A DNA stretch of 64,000 bases from Begonia masoniana (taxonomy: Eukaryota; Streptophyta; Magnoliopsida; Cucurbitales; Begoniaceae). The notes beneath the pieces are model-generated. The model made no database searches. It was not told the origin of the DNA and saw nothing but the letters and a program-made list of their open reading frames with translations. Positions 33,434-47,200 of the stretch are shown in pieces; position 1 is the first letter of the stretch, and each line of letters begins with the position of its first letter. Position numbers and translations under genes: made by a program. The stretch spans positions 13,462,006 to 13,526,005 of the forward strand of contig CM039506.1 in NCBI GenBank assembly GCA_022432975.1, read 5' to 3'.

Positions 33434-34370
33434 TCTTGTCAAAATCTCAGAATCGAAAGATTTTAATGATGCGTTGTTGATGATCGTCGATAAATCTCAG
33501 AGAAACCGAGGTGTTGTAATTGTTTCGGATTGCTGTTTGATTATATCTGCTGTGCTTGAGCGCAACAACCCTGGGCTTGCATTGCCCGTTTTGCACAAAA
33601 TGCCCTTTCGATCAAGGTACTTTCTCTTATATCGAATTGTTTGTTTCTACATTGTCAGATACCTTAGAAATTTGTTCTTTTTTTTTTATTGCTACTGTTG
33701 GCTAAAATTTTTGACATGTTTGACAGTTACATTGTTCAGGCGGCCAGATGTTGATATTGGATTATTGAATTTTTCTAAAGATTTGCTCCTGCTGAACGCA
33801 ACATGGATATTCCAGCAAGGCGGCTCAGATTTTTGAAACTAATGAAACACAGTGTTCCTGTCGGTATATTATCCTAACATTTTATGCTATTTACACTATT
33901 TCTTTTCCTAGTTCTAACAAATCAACCAGTCAGTCTGTGACTTCTTGGTTCAATATATCAGGTTAAAATTCAATGAATGAGAGAAACTATAACTGCAGCT
34001 TGACTAGTTTATATTGCATTTAGGCTTATTTTCACTCTCTGGTAATATTACTTTTTAGGTGCAAACATCTCCTGGAGCTGCACGGACACGGGTTTGCAAC
34101 TGAAACAGTAGATCTCCCAGCACAACAAGGAGAAAGGATGGCAATTGCTCCGGCATCTCCAGCTAAGATACATATTAGCTGATGTGTTTTAGTTTCCTTC
34201 TGTCATGTGCTTAAGTTATTTATATCAAATCCTAGTTTCCAGAAATTTGATGAATTTGTTACTTTAATGGTATCAGCGTCCTCCAAAAAGAATTGATGCA
34301 GACGCTATCAAGCAGCAACTATTATCTCAATATGATATGCAAACCTCGCATCCCGGATCTAAAAATAGCT
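33434..34370 (+). pseudogene. Captured multi-exon host gene fragment(s), unidentified
   Basis: Exon-like frames with plausible splice sites. A first block encodes ISESKDFNDALLMIVD and ERNNPGLALPVLHKM, then a donor (CAAG|GTACTT near 33617). A second block after ACATTGTTCAG (33740) begins RPDVDIGLLNFSKD. A third near 34100 contains ETVDLPAQQGERMAIA. A fourth near 34280 contains RPPKRIDADAIKQQLLSQ. The first two resemble plant PPR-like helical-repeat proteins, which I cannot confirm. Introns appear to be retained, which suggests DNA-level capture rather than retroposition. Confidence 0.4.
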
Positions 34371-34610
34371 GCATAAAAGTATTTGGATTTATTTTATTAG
34401 AAAACTGTTTATTTATTTAATTTGAAATTTGGATTTTTTTATTAAAAAAAATTTTCATATTGAGAAAAATCAGAACCGAAATCAAATTTCTTATCCGGTT
34501 TTGGTTCGGTCCTAAAAAAAAAAATTATAGGTATTGGTTCTAAAAATTGAAAATAAAAATATATTGGTCCGGTCCTAGTTTCTCTTAAAACCAGACCATG
34601 ATCACCCCTA

Positions 34611-35254
34611 CCCAAGTACAGTCAATTTTGAATTTGTATTTATTGAGCCAGTTCAGATCGACCTCTAGGCTCTAATTGCTTTTCGTAGAACCGATTTCCT
34701 TTCTGGTTATAGTTCTCACCAAATTCAAGCTTTCAGCCGCATAATTTTCCTCGGGGAAATCATCCTTTCTCTTTTTGATCTGTCCCTCTTCTTTGAATTT
34801 CAATATCAATTGTTGTCTTTTTCGAGAAATCTCGTGGTAGCTCAAGGTAGAGATTTGCGTGGCTTGATTCGCTATTACCGAAGCTTTCGTTGCTTATTTG
34901 ACTGTCAGTAATTGAATCTCAAGACATTTGACGTTTCTTTTTTGATCTTTTTCTTTTGAATGCAGTTCACTGAGTAGTTTGATTCGATTTCTCATTGTTA
35001 ATCTTGAAATTGATTCTGGATGATTATAATTTGAAATCTCGCATTTTGTTTTTGCTGATTTAGTACTATACACATCTATGCTACGCAAGAACTTCAAGAA
35101 AACAGAGAAGATTATTATTTCATGTCTTAGAAAAACTCCAGCCTGAAAGAATAAGTGTATTAAAATTTTTCTATTCTTTTTCTTTGTAAAATGCAGAGTT
35201 CTCGATGTATTTGGTTTTCTTGATTTGATCTTTGGAGAGAGTGGTTCGTCGAAT
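34611..35254 (+). promoter_or_regulatory. GC5: GC5 promoter and 5' leader region
   Basis: The only space between the hAT-like element 3 right end and the GC5 start codon. A CT-rich stretch (34680-34830) looks like untranslated leader. A likely leader intron has its donor at 34847 (CTCAAG|GTAGAG) and acceptor at 35196 (AAATGCAG|AGTTCTCG). No TATA box is obvious. Exon limits are inferred. Confidence 0.45.
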
Positions 35255-38200
35255 ATGGCGTGGTTCAGTGGGAGGGTTTCTTTAGGGAACTTAGATCTGG
35301 CTGGTGCGGTCAATAAGCTTCAGGAAAGCGTTAAGAGTATTGAAAAGAATTTCGACAGTGCTCTTGGGCTGGAAGATAAGCCGGATTCCAACAATGAAGG
35401 TACTTTCTCTTTCAAACTCCAATCTTTTGATGAATTATTGGTGTTAAATTGGCTATCAATATTTTCGTAATCACGTAATGTGACAGAAAGAATTGTTTAT
35501 TGTATGCTGTTTTGAAATCAAGTTTAAACTTTCAAAGAAAACACAAATTAATCCAAATATCAACATAGAAGCTCCAAACAAATTATTCCGTGAGCTTGTA
35601 TTCAAATCCGTGGAAGAAAGAATAAGAAAAATAACAGGAATAAGGTTGAGAGGGAGGTGGGGTGAAATATTCTCGTGTCGAGGATCCAAATTCTAATGAT
35701 TACACAACACACTTTTCAGTGTGCGGCCCATTAATTAACTAACTCATGCAGAATTTGTGGATATTAAAAATTAAAAGTAAAGGGAAACTTAATGGAAATA
35801 AAAGACAAATAGAAGCTGAGATCTAAATGACTTTTGTCTCGAAACTCAGCTTCATTACGCAAAACGATGATGTAATGCCTCCACAGAACTTCAAATTCAT
35901 GTTGGTTTGTTACCAGTCGTTGTTGGTCACGTCATTTCTTCAGGTTTGAGAGTCTTACCTTTCTGCCCCAATGAATGCAACATCTATCTCCCTTAAATGT
36001 TCTTTGTCCCCAAAGAGAAAAAGATGGGAACTTGTTGGGTACGAAGGTTGCTTCCTCTCATGTGGCATCTTCCATTGCTTGGTCAGCCTAGTCAACCATT
36101 GAGACATGGTCTTATTGTTAAGTTTGACCATTTGAGTTTCATAAACTTGTAGAGGATAATTGTCTCTCTCATCCAAAGTGGCCCCTTCCAGTAGTTGAAC
36201 AAGTGGTACGAAAGTAGTGGAGATCTTCTTCCTCAACAGTGAAATATGAAAGTCTGGGTGAATTTTTGTAGAACTAGAGAGTGAGTTTCTAAGTGACTGC
36301 CCCTATCTTTCGAAGCACTTGAATGGTCCATAATATCTAGTAGCTAGCTTAGGATTAATGTGAGGAGCCAATGTTTGTTGTCTATATGACTATAGCTTGA
36401 GGGAAACAAGATCGGCTATTTCAAAGCTCCTTCTGGTTTGATTATTGTCTTTCATTCTTGATTGAGCACTTGCTTGGTTGTTATGAAGTAGCCCATCCAT
36501 TTTATACCTTTCTTGGCATGTTCCTTCAACAACGACTATGTTTGTTTTGTGGTATGACCCTAAAGTCAATTAAGAAGATTTCTCTGACCGGTAAAAAATC
36601 TTATCTCAGTTTGAAAATTATGCTTTGTTGTATACAGTGTAGCCTGCAAATGTGATCCATATAGGTCTAACTATTGTCTTAGTGGAATAGGGTGTGATAG
36701 ATCTTTTGTCAATACGTCAATGACCACTAAGTTAGCATTATTTTGCCCTTCAAATTTGGTAACCCTTCTATGAAGTATATCGTAACATGTGTCCAAGGGT
36801 GTTGCAGTATTGGTAATGGCTAAAGTAATTTAGGGTAAGGTATATTCTTATATTTGCATCTTTTGCAAACATCATAGGCGAAAACCAGATTAATAAAGGT
36901 ATATTGCATTTGTCATTGCATCTCGGCTCATATCGAGCCAAATAAACGTTATTCGCTCAAAAGAGTTTGTAATGTATTACAGACTGTCTTCCTTCCCGAA
37001 AGGAGTGGATGGTGTAAACTAGTATAGACGTTATGCTTCTACTGTCCCAAATGCAAATTTTTTCATATCTTACAGAGTATTCAATTTTGGTACTGAAATT
37101 CGGAGGATGATTATGCTTGGAACAGTTGCTTGGAGAGATTTGAATTTGGGCTATTGAGTCACTTTCATATTTGGCCATCATTGTTTGATCTAGTCGGGGA
37201 CAATGACTGATGTGACGAGCATTGGTCCTCACTTTATTTCTAGAAAGGGCATCAATTTTAACATCTTCTGCTCCTTTGAATTTCATAATCCAACCGTAAA
37301 CATTTTGTCAATCGCTAGAGAGTAGTGATTCTTTGCTCAAGAAGGTGTTTTAGGGACCGGTGATCTGTCCACATAATGGAGTGATATCCTTCAAGATATT
37401 GCCTCCCCTTGTTGACAACTGAAACTAGAGCCATTACTCATTTTGGTAAAGAGAAAAGCCTTGATTTTGGGTCAAACTTCTTGATTGATATAGGTAATTG
37501 AGCTTTTTCCTTGCATTAATACTACCCCCATTCCCTATTGAATAGCATCAATTTCAACCGCAAGGGACTTTGAGGAATTTGGTACGACCAACAAATGGTG
37601 TTATGGGCATAACTTTCTTTAGCATTAAAAAGCCTCTTCGGACTTGACATTCTAATGAAAACTCCCTTGCTCTAAAGAACACTTTCCTTTGCGAATAGCT
37701 GATTTGACCTCAAAATTCCAACACAGTTGAACATATTGGTAGGGTAAATCTATATGAGAGCAATACATAAGCATGTTGGAGTTGAAAGGTTATTGCTCAC
37801 TTGAGAAGGGCTTAGATGGGCCAGGATGCCAGGGGTATACTTGTGCAGCCATTATTGCAACCTAATACTTCCCATTTCATTCGCTTTTCCATCTTCTGTT
37901 TCACTTGATAAACATCAATTCAGAATTATGGCTAAATTCAATACTGCTCTCATCCACTGTCAATTAAAATGGCGATTTGTCTTATTTTAATCAGGCCTAG
38001 AATTCGTATCACTTTGTATTTAAGGCTACTGGTCAGGGCATTAATGGTAATCTATCCTTTTTTTTAAGGGTTTCTGTTGGTGTGGGCAGTTTAGGCAAAT
38101 ATATGAGGTGGCTAAGTAAGGGGGTTAGACCATCTGTTTACATATGGAGGTAAATGTTTAGGTTTTTGATTTTCTACCTAGTAAAGTAGACGGTTCTTGT

Positions 38201-41200
38201 TGATTAGCTATATCAAAGGTCTTATCTAATGTGGTAAGTGGAATTATTTTAACAATCGATCTAATTTCCTCTTTCGATCCGCTCATAAAGATTGAAATAT
38301 AAAATGACCCAGGCCAATTAGAAAAGGTTAGTGTTTCCTAGGCTTTTAAGTCCACTGCTCGAGGTATTCTCTCTTACCATTGGATTGCTAGTGAAACTTA
38401 CACCATTTACCCCCTCAGAAGCTTATGAAAATGGCTAAGTAGAGTAATTGCAAAAGTGTCCCAATCCGCAGTTGGATGAGACATTAAGAACTCATGGAAT
38501 AAGATATCAACGTTGCCCTAAAGGCACATTTCTACCTTAAAATACTTTCTCGGTTTCCTCAACTCTCTTGGGTTCTCTCTTAAAGTTTGTAAAATTTATT
38601 TTCCGCATCTTTCCCAGGTTTTATGCGTCGTTATTTATATTCCTAGAATGGTAGCCCAAGTTCTCCTTTTTCTCGGGGACACATCTTCATTGTTGATCCA
38701 AATTGTGAGCTTGATCTTTCTACTGCCTTCCTTTGGGATCCAACTAATTAGCACTCAGTTGAGCCAACATCGCTACCACTGGCTCTTACAGGATACTTTT
38801 TTCAGCAAGGAATCCGAACCATCTTGTCTGGAATTGAACGCCTTTACAATTTGCTTCTGTATCTTGGAAAATTACCAAATCTATTAACTCCTTTTCCAAT
38901 GTCACGAAGTGTTCATGAGATTTCCTTCTGTCTCTTTCATTTCCAGTGTGTCCGATGACTATGGTACCACTTTTTTATGAAATGAAATTTAAGATTTCAA
39001 AGCAAGCACAACAATCAATCAAAATATAAAAATAAAGGATTCATAGAAATTCATATGAGAGCCAGTATTTAAATCCATGGAAGAAAGAAGAGAAAAATAA
39101 TATGAGTTACAGAGCGGGAGTGGAAGGGGAGAACCAAGGATCCTGATTCTGATGATTGCTTAACTCTTGCACTTCCACTAATTAACTAACTCATACAAAA
39201 ATTAAGGCAATTAAAAATAAAGGGTAACTGAATGGAAATGAAAGATGAACAAATGTTGAGGGTGGAGCTGTTTCGTCTCTGAACTGAGCTTCATTAAGCC
39301 AAACGACGGCATAATGTCTTTGTAGAACTTCTAATTCTTGTTGGTTAGTTACTAGTTGTTGCAGCTTGTGTTAGTTATTCGGGTTCAAGCGCCTTCCCTC
39401 TCTTCTTTGCCAAGTTCGAAGGCCTTCCTTTTCTTCCCTATCAAATGTAACATTGGCATTTATATTTAAATTTAAGTTGTAATGCCAAGAACTAAGCTTT
39501 TGATTAAAAATTGCAACTATGGGAGACTCATGCCCTTTGATCAATTCTATTATTAGACTGTAAGGGTTTGTTTGAATTTTAGATCCACGGAGTATTTGAC
39601 AAATGTTAATGACCATTAACAAAATTTATTTCTATATGAAGAGTTCGTTTGGAGTTGCTCTTAAAAGGCCTAAATAGGATTATTTGATAATTTTAACTTA
39701 AATTAGTATTTGATAATTAAAAATAAATTGTTTTAAAGATCAAAAGTTTTAGCAAGTTAGTAAAATCATCTTCTCAAATTTGGTTTTCTAATAATATGAA
39801 TATCAATGATATAATATAATATATTTTTCTTCATTTTTATGTTTAAGTTTTTAAATAACTACACAAGTTTAAATTTTTGTAATCCCAAATCTTTCTCCTT
39901 TTCTATTTTTAATGTTCCTATTCTCTTTTTATTTTATTTTAACACAACTGATATTTTAAACAACTCATAATTTGTATTATTTTATTTATTGAATTTTTAC
40001 TTGATTAAAAATTTTAATTTTTTAGATAAATTTTTTAAATTTTGATTTCTTTTTGGACAATAAATTTTAAAAATATGTTCGTATTTTTTAGGTAGTATGA
40101 TGTTTTAAAACACTTAGTTATATTATGATGCACAGTAAGAGTTTCTTGGACACACAAGCCAACCGAACAAGCCAAAACAATACAAACACAATAAATAAGG
40201 CTACAAATCCAATAAATGCCACAAATTCGGATTGAACCATCCTCTAGGATAGATACAAAACATAAACAATTTTCTTTAACCAAATCTTCATCACATTTTA
40301 TCTACCAAGTACCCCTCCCTTATATGAGCTCTCTTCCCTCCTTATATGAGCTCTCTTCCCTCCTAACAAATTATGACTCCCCATCACTATTCTTGTTAGA
40401 TAGTCATTACAAAAGTAACAAACTTACAAAATAGACTCACCACACCACTAATAATATCAATTTTACCAAAACAACTATTCAATGATAAAATTACTCCACA
40501 GAAGGAGGATTACTGTTATAATTTACTAAACACTTAATTATATGAAATCACTTTTAAAATTTTAATTTACCTAATACTAGCTTGATATTTTAAATATTTG
40601 ATTTGTTTGTATTATCTATATTTTTTTTTTAATAAATTTTACTTCTTTGAAAATTTTATTTTTTCAGATAATTTTTTTTGAATTATGATTTCATTGTGGA
40701 CAATGACTTTAAAAAATACAATAGGTTTTTTTTTTTTTTTTTTTTTTATGTAAAATGATGTTTTAAAAGTAATTAAATAATTTACTGAACACTTAATGAT
40801 ATAAAATCACTTTTGAAACTTTAATGCATCAAATACTCGCTTGATTTTTTACGCAAATGGTTTTCTTAACAACTCAGGTAAAATGATATTTAAAGGGTTG
40901 CAGCAATTCCTAATGAATCCGAATTCGAATTAATTCAACTTCATTTTTTGGTTGAAGAGATTGGACATAAAAAATAAATACCATTTTAAGCTATTTATGG
41001 TCAATGACATTTTTCATTAGGTTTCTTAACTGGCTATTTGGTCTGAAGTTCCTCTAGATTGGAAAGCTGATAATATTTTTCACTTGATAGTCTAGCTTTC
41101 AAACTGATTTACTCATATATAATTTCTCTGTATGCTCATCATTGCAGCTTCAGGATTATGGCCTTCAGCTACAGATGGGAAGACCCTTTTTGATCCTGTT

Positions 41201-44200
41201 ATGGCTTTAATGGGCCATAAAAAGGAGGAAAATATTTCTGAAGATGACATATCTGAATCTTCTCAATATCCTATTGGAGCTGAGGATTTGGTGGGAAACA
41301 TGGAATCTTCACAGAACTTGAATGTAAAAAAGGATAACAGAGATCTGGAAAATGAGAAGTTGATTCATTCTGTTCCCAAAGAAACTGCTGCGGAAGATGC
41401 AGAGCAATTTGTCGCAGAAGGTGATAATATGTTTTTAGAAAGAAAGGAGGAGATATCAACTGAAGATGCAACTTCAAATTCAGAAGGTGATTCTGAGTTG
41501 CCACACCTACCTATTGAAACTCTCCAACCTATTGCTCAGAATGAAGAAGAATTAGATTCAGGTAACTTCCCAGAGAAAAATACTTCTGAAATAGTAACCA
41601 TCCAAAATGCAGAAGTAATACAAGACCAGACAAGACCAATTGAAGTACATCCACTTGAAGTTAGTACCATCTTCTCAGATAAGTGCCATGATGTAGTTGA
41701 TGTGAATGTGATTAAAGATGAACATGAGAATGATGTAGCAGACATGAGCGAACAAAAGATACACTTCGATAGCCTGGACAAACACAAAACTGCAGCAGAA
41801 GAAGGCTTACAAAATGTTTCAATAGTTCAATCTAAGGTGACTCGGGAATGGCAAGATGAACATGGGATTGAGACTGATTCTCCAAACATTAAGGAAAATG
41901 AAAGCAATCATTTATATGTGATAAGTCACGCTGCTGGTGTAACTCAGGAGAAGACTTCCGAGTCAGTTTCTATGTTAGACTTTAACGAAGATGCAACAAC
42001 TAAATTGGTCAAACTGGACCGACAAATAATCGATGGTGAGATGGGAGTGACGAAACAAAGCTTGAGTTCTGAAGCAACACTAGAGAAGCTGAAGATGGAA
42101 ATGAAAATGATGGAAACTGCATTGCAAGGTGCTGCAAGACAGGCTCAGGTCTTTTTTGCAGCGTACTCTTTCTTTTGTTATATAATGATGAAAAATATTT
42201 TTATAGAGGAACTTTTCTGTGTGGCTGTTAATGTTTCCATTTCACATAATCACTTTTGATGATGAAACTGACCTGTTAGATTATTTGGTTAAGCTCTAAA
42301 TGGATTTGATTGTGCTGCATGATGCATGTTTATCATGTTGTAAGATAAACGACATACATCTCTTCTTAAACTAAAAATGGTCATTTTGCATAATCCCTTT
42401 ATTAGAGTAATAGTGGAGCAATCTAATCTATATGCACTCATGATGTGAAGTATATATATGGGTACAGACCTAAATGAAAGACTAGTAAATAGGGTCCAAT
42501 AAACTAATCTAGAAAATAAATTAAAATACATATGTACAGAAAGTAGCATATCTCAACACTCCCCCTCAAGCAGGAGCAAAAATGTCAATCATGCTTAGCT
42601 TGTCTAGAAGATCTTCAAACACTTGCTTGTAAAGTTCTTTTGTGAGAACATCTGCTAGTTGTTCAGATGTTGGAACATGTGACATATATATTTCCCTTCT
42701 TTCGAGTCTTTCTTTGATGAAATGACAATCAATCTCCAGATACTTTGTTATGTCGTGTTGCACTGGATTATGTGCAATGCTGATGACTGACTTATTGTTG
42801 CAAAATAATTTTATTGGCTTATCAGTCTCGATTTTTAATTCTTTTAGGATACTTCTAAGCCAAATAACTTCACAAACTTCTTGAATCATTGCTTTGAACT
42901 CAGCTTCTGCACTGCTCCTTAACATAATATCTTGCTTTTTGCTCATCCATCTCACAAGGTTGCCTCATACAAAAGTGCAATAGGCTGATGTAGACCTGTT
43001 GTCAGGATCCTGCTCAATCAGCATCTGTAAAAACTTCAATCTGTCTGTTTTGATTTTTGCTGAGCATAATGCCCTTGCCCGGACTTCCTTTGAGGAAGTG
43101 TAGAATTCTGTAGACAGCCTTAAGTTAATCTTCAGCTGTACAATGCATGAACTGACTTACTAAGGCTACAACGGATGCTATATCAGGCCTTGTATGAGCT
43201 AAGTAAATCAGTTTTTCTACCAGTTTCTGATATCTGATTTTGTCCACAGGCACCTCATTTTTATTTTGATTGAGTTTCTGATTAGGATCAATAGGTGTTG
43301 AGACAGATTTGCATCCGAGGAAACCTGTCTCTTTGAGGAGATGGAGCACATACTTCTTCTGAGATAAAGCAATCTCATTCTTTGATCTAGCTACTTCCAT
43401 ACTTAGAAAGAACTTGAGATTTTCTAAATCTTTAAGCTCAAACTGATGAGCTAGAAGCTTTATCAATGTTGCTAGCTACATCCGATCATTTTCCGTCATT
43501 ACTATTTCGCTGTCCTATTGAGTTCTAAAAACTGATGGTAGGTTCATGAAGACTTCTTCCCGATTGTTCTGGATGAATGCATTCTTTTCTCTAATTTTTG
43601 TATTGAATTAACTATTATTGATAATATTAGATGGTAGTAAGTCTTAGTTTTACCAAGTTTGGGATGAATTGGTGTGGGTCCTCTGCGCCTAAGACACTAG
43701 AATATTGAATTATAAATGAAGAGAGGCATGAGAGAAAAAACATATTAGCTTTTGAATGTGTGGCCCCAATTCTTGACTGTAGGGGATCTCAAAGGCCTTT
43801 GCCCTTTTCTCCATTGTATAGATAGAGAGGGAGCGCATAGCTTTTTCGGTACAACAATGTTGTAATTCATAGTTTTCATATACTCACCAAATCTGAAGAA
43901 ATGAGGTTATTTGCGTTCCTCGGATGGTATTCCATATGTTAGAGTGTGCGATGTACCCTCAAGATACTACTCTTGTATTGTATATTTCTATGATTCCATT
44001 GATTCCAGTAGAATTGGACTTCACATTGAATATCCATTTACATCCTACTATCTTTTTGTCTTGTGGTCTTTCTATGACATCCCTAAGTACAGTTCTTTTT
44101 TAAGGCTACCGTTCCATCCATGACTGCCTCCTATTTTTGCTTGAAGAGCTTCCAGTTAAATACATTACGAGATGTTTTTCATACTTTCTGCATTCAGTTC

Positions 44201-47200
44201 TAGCTATTTCCGGTCCTTTTGATCGACCTGAACAACATACATGGATCCCTTCAACTGCTTTTAGAATGTGTCTAATTTTTCTTTTGCTACTCATTCTGTT
44301 GGCGTGCATCGAAACAAGAATTTTTATGTATAATTGATTGCTTTTAGTTGTAGACATATTTGTGTTATCACTTCAGAGTATTTGAGTCTAGATTGATAAT
44401 GATTTTGTACCATCTTGTGGAAGATTTTAAAAACTAACTCAATTTTAGATTTGCATTTTTAATAAGTAGGTTAAAAAATCTTAAGTATGGTTATTTGTGA
44501 ATGTAATAAATCATTTTGAACTTAATAAACTTCCTTGTTTACATTTCAATGGCATTTTTAGTCAATCTAGTAATCTCATCTTTGCTTGTCCATGTTCAAA
44601 AAATTTGACGGACCATCAGAGGAAGTTGTGTCCATTGAGTTTGGTTGTGATTGGAAGAGAATTTTCTTCGTTGGAAACGTTCAACTCCTTCTCTTCCTTC
44701 TATGCATTTTTTTTATGTGTTGTATCAGTCATTTTCTAGATTGATATTTTTGATAGTGCAATAATACCGAATTAGTATTGATAGAGGTAGACAACAGTTT
44801 TCTTGGGCCTTGGATCACGTGGAGCCGACATCACATAGAATTTAGGAATTATATTCCATTGGATTTACTTCTTGAAGGGTTACAAAATATATAGGTGCAA
44901 TAAAAAATTAGGAAAATTACACATGAGAAAAGATTTTCTATGGTGGTTGCGAGGTTGAAAAAAAAAACTAGGAAAGATGGAAATCCTCATTTGAATTCCT
45001 AAATAATCATAGATTTACCATAATAATTTAGGTAAATCTGAGATGCCAAAAGAGAGATTTGGGAAATTTGAGAAATTTTAAACAATTCTAAATGGTGGTT
45101 TATTATAGACTATAATTTTTATGGAAGAATGACATAAAAGCTACTGTTTGGTTTGTTGGATGGTGTGTATGGAATGCAACATGGGAGTTTATACATACAA
45201 GTCTCGTGAATGCTAGTGGGAGAGTCAGATTTCTGTTGGTAAATATGGCTTCTATGTACTCTGTGATGTATTCCTTTAGCTTGATTCCTTTGTTGTGGGA
45301 ATCTATATCTCAGTCATGATTTTTTTGTTTGTTTGAGGAGTTGGCTCATTCTTGTAGTAATTTTTGGTAGGTTAACTTCTTTGATATAAGTTTTGCTGTT
45401 ATATGAAACAGGTATTTATGAATCTTCATTTTTTCCTCTACTTGTTTTGGTTTAAAAGCTATAGTCATGTTTGAAAAATTCATTCATCTTGGTCGTCACC
45501 GACAATTAGTAGCTTAATAAAACATCTAATATCCCAAAAATGTTTGTATGTCAATGTCTTCTTTATTTGTTAGGAACCTTGAACTGCATCTTGTGTTGTG
45601 CTCCTATCTCTTTTGTGAATAATATGCATCTGTCTTTTGGTTGGACTTTCTAGAATCAAATCAATCAATTTTATAATACTCCAAATCACTTGATTATTTG
45701 CAGGCCAAAGCTGATGAGATTGCGATATTGATGAATGAAAATGAGCACTTAAAAAGCATGATTGAGGATTTCAAGGTAATTTGTAATGTGATAATCATCT
45801 TTGAATGTAGAGTGCCCCCTTATCGGAGACCCTTTCCACAGAATAAAAGCAGATGACTTAGCAAATCTGTTTTGTTCCAAAATTTGATAGGTTGTGTTTG
45901 CTTATTTTTTTCTTTTTGAAAATCAAGGTTGCACATGGTTATGAACGTGAAAGTTTTTCAGAAAAAAACAATATACGTCTCTTACAAACCAGGATACTTC
46001 GAGAGACCCAGCATCTCCTCTTTTACAACTTTCTTCTCTCTACCTTCCCCCCAGCTACTTTTCTCTTCTATTTCTCTATTTATTCTTCCTCTCTCAACTG
46101 AACAGCTAAAACAGTTATTCAACCACTAAATTCAGTTATTCTTCCTTATTCTATTATAACAGTTACTATTTTTTTCTTCTTGAATATGTAAATTTAATCT
46201 CGGGTCTAACACACATTAGGTAGGGTAATCTCTACCTACTAAAAAATGATACCTATACAACTTTTCTCAGTTTTAATCTCTTGTCATTGAGAAAAGTTGT
46301 ATGGTGTCATGTGATCACGAGCTGATTATATCTGCGACATCATCTTTGTGATCTTTTGTTGCAGAAACAAAATTAAGAGAGTGATGTCTCAGTGGCACTT
46401 TATGGACAAACTAGTTCTTTTCTCCTTGGAAATCAACTGTTTACATGTCCCATTCAATATCTTTTCGTTTTTGTTGAATGCTTCTACATGAAGTTTACTA
46501 TGTCAGTGGCATGTTGTCATCAAAATCTTAAAAATATAACTAAATACAACTATTTTCCTGGCACAAATTTATGCTACAGAGAAAATCTAATGACGCAGAA
46601 ATCGAATCATTGCGAGAGGAATACCATCAGAGGCTTGCAACTGTAGAAAGGAAGGTACATGTTCTTGTCATATTGTAATCTCATTTGAGCAGTATTTGCC
46701 CCCCTAGAATCCATGATCTAGCTATAAATTGTTGATTGAATGCTACTATTACAACTTAGCATATATTTAATGATACTGATGATTGAATGCTACTATTTTA
46801 TGTCTTCTTAGTATCTGTTTAATAATCCTGACGACTCCCTCCCCAGTTCTCTTTCAATGTTACTCTTAGTTTTTTTATGTTTATATACTTCATATCATTG
46901 TTGATACACTATTCTTAATTGCAGTTTTTACTAAACATTCTAACTAATCAATCTTTGAGTAAACATTAAAAAAAAAAAAAAAAAACCTACAACTAGACAG
47001 TAAAAATTGGACAATATACATGGATTAAACCAGACAAGAGCAGATTTTTGACCTGGGTCATCTACTATACATTTGAAACTCACTTCTAAGGGATATTTAG
47101 AAACTCAACATTACCTATTTGTAACTAATAATGCCACTTAAGCTTAACTTTGACACACAATGGCTTCATCTTGATTTGGTTACATTGCATGCTGAATAGA

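Larger units (their letters stand above)
32943..34610. mobile_element. Composite hAT-like element 3 with captured exons
   Basis: The left end TAGAGGTGAGCA and the right end (reverse complement TAGGGGTGATCATGG) resemble the TAGGGGTGGGCA ends of the other two hAT-like elements. Subterminal accggaacc/ccggttttggttcgg repeats occur at 33045-33095 and 34490-34570. I could not find an 8-bp duplication (CTTATGAG against CCCAAGTA), so the ends may be decayed or nested. The interior holds exon-like DNA and a tRNA-like block. Confidence 0.45.

Noticed and set aside
32943..34610. Treating 33336-33836 as a resident intact gene
   Set aside because: The frame starts inside a tRNA-like pseudogene and crosses probable introns; the exons are partial and lie between transposon ends.
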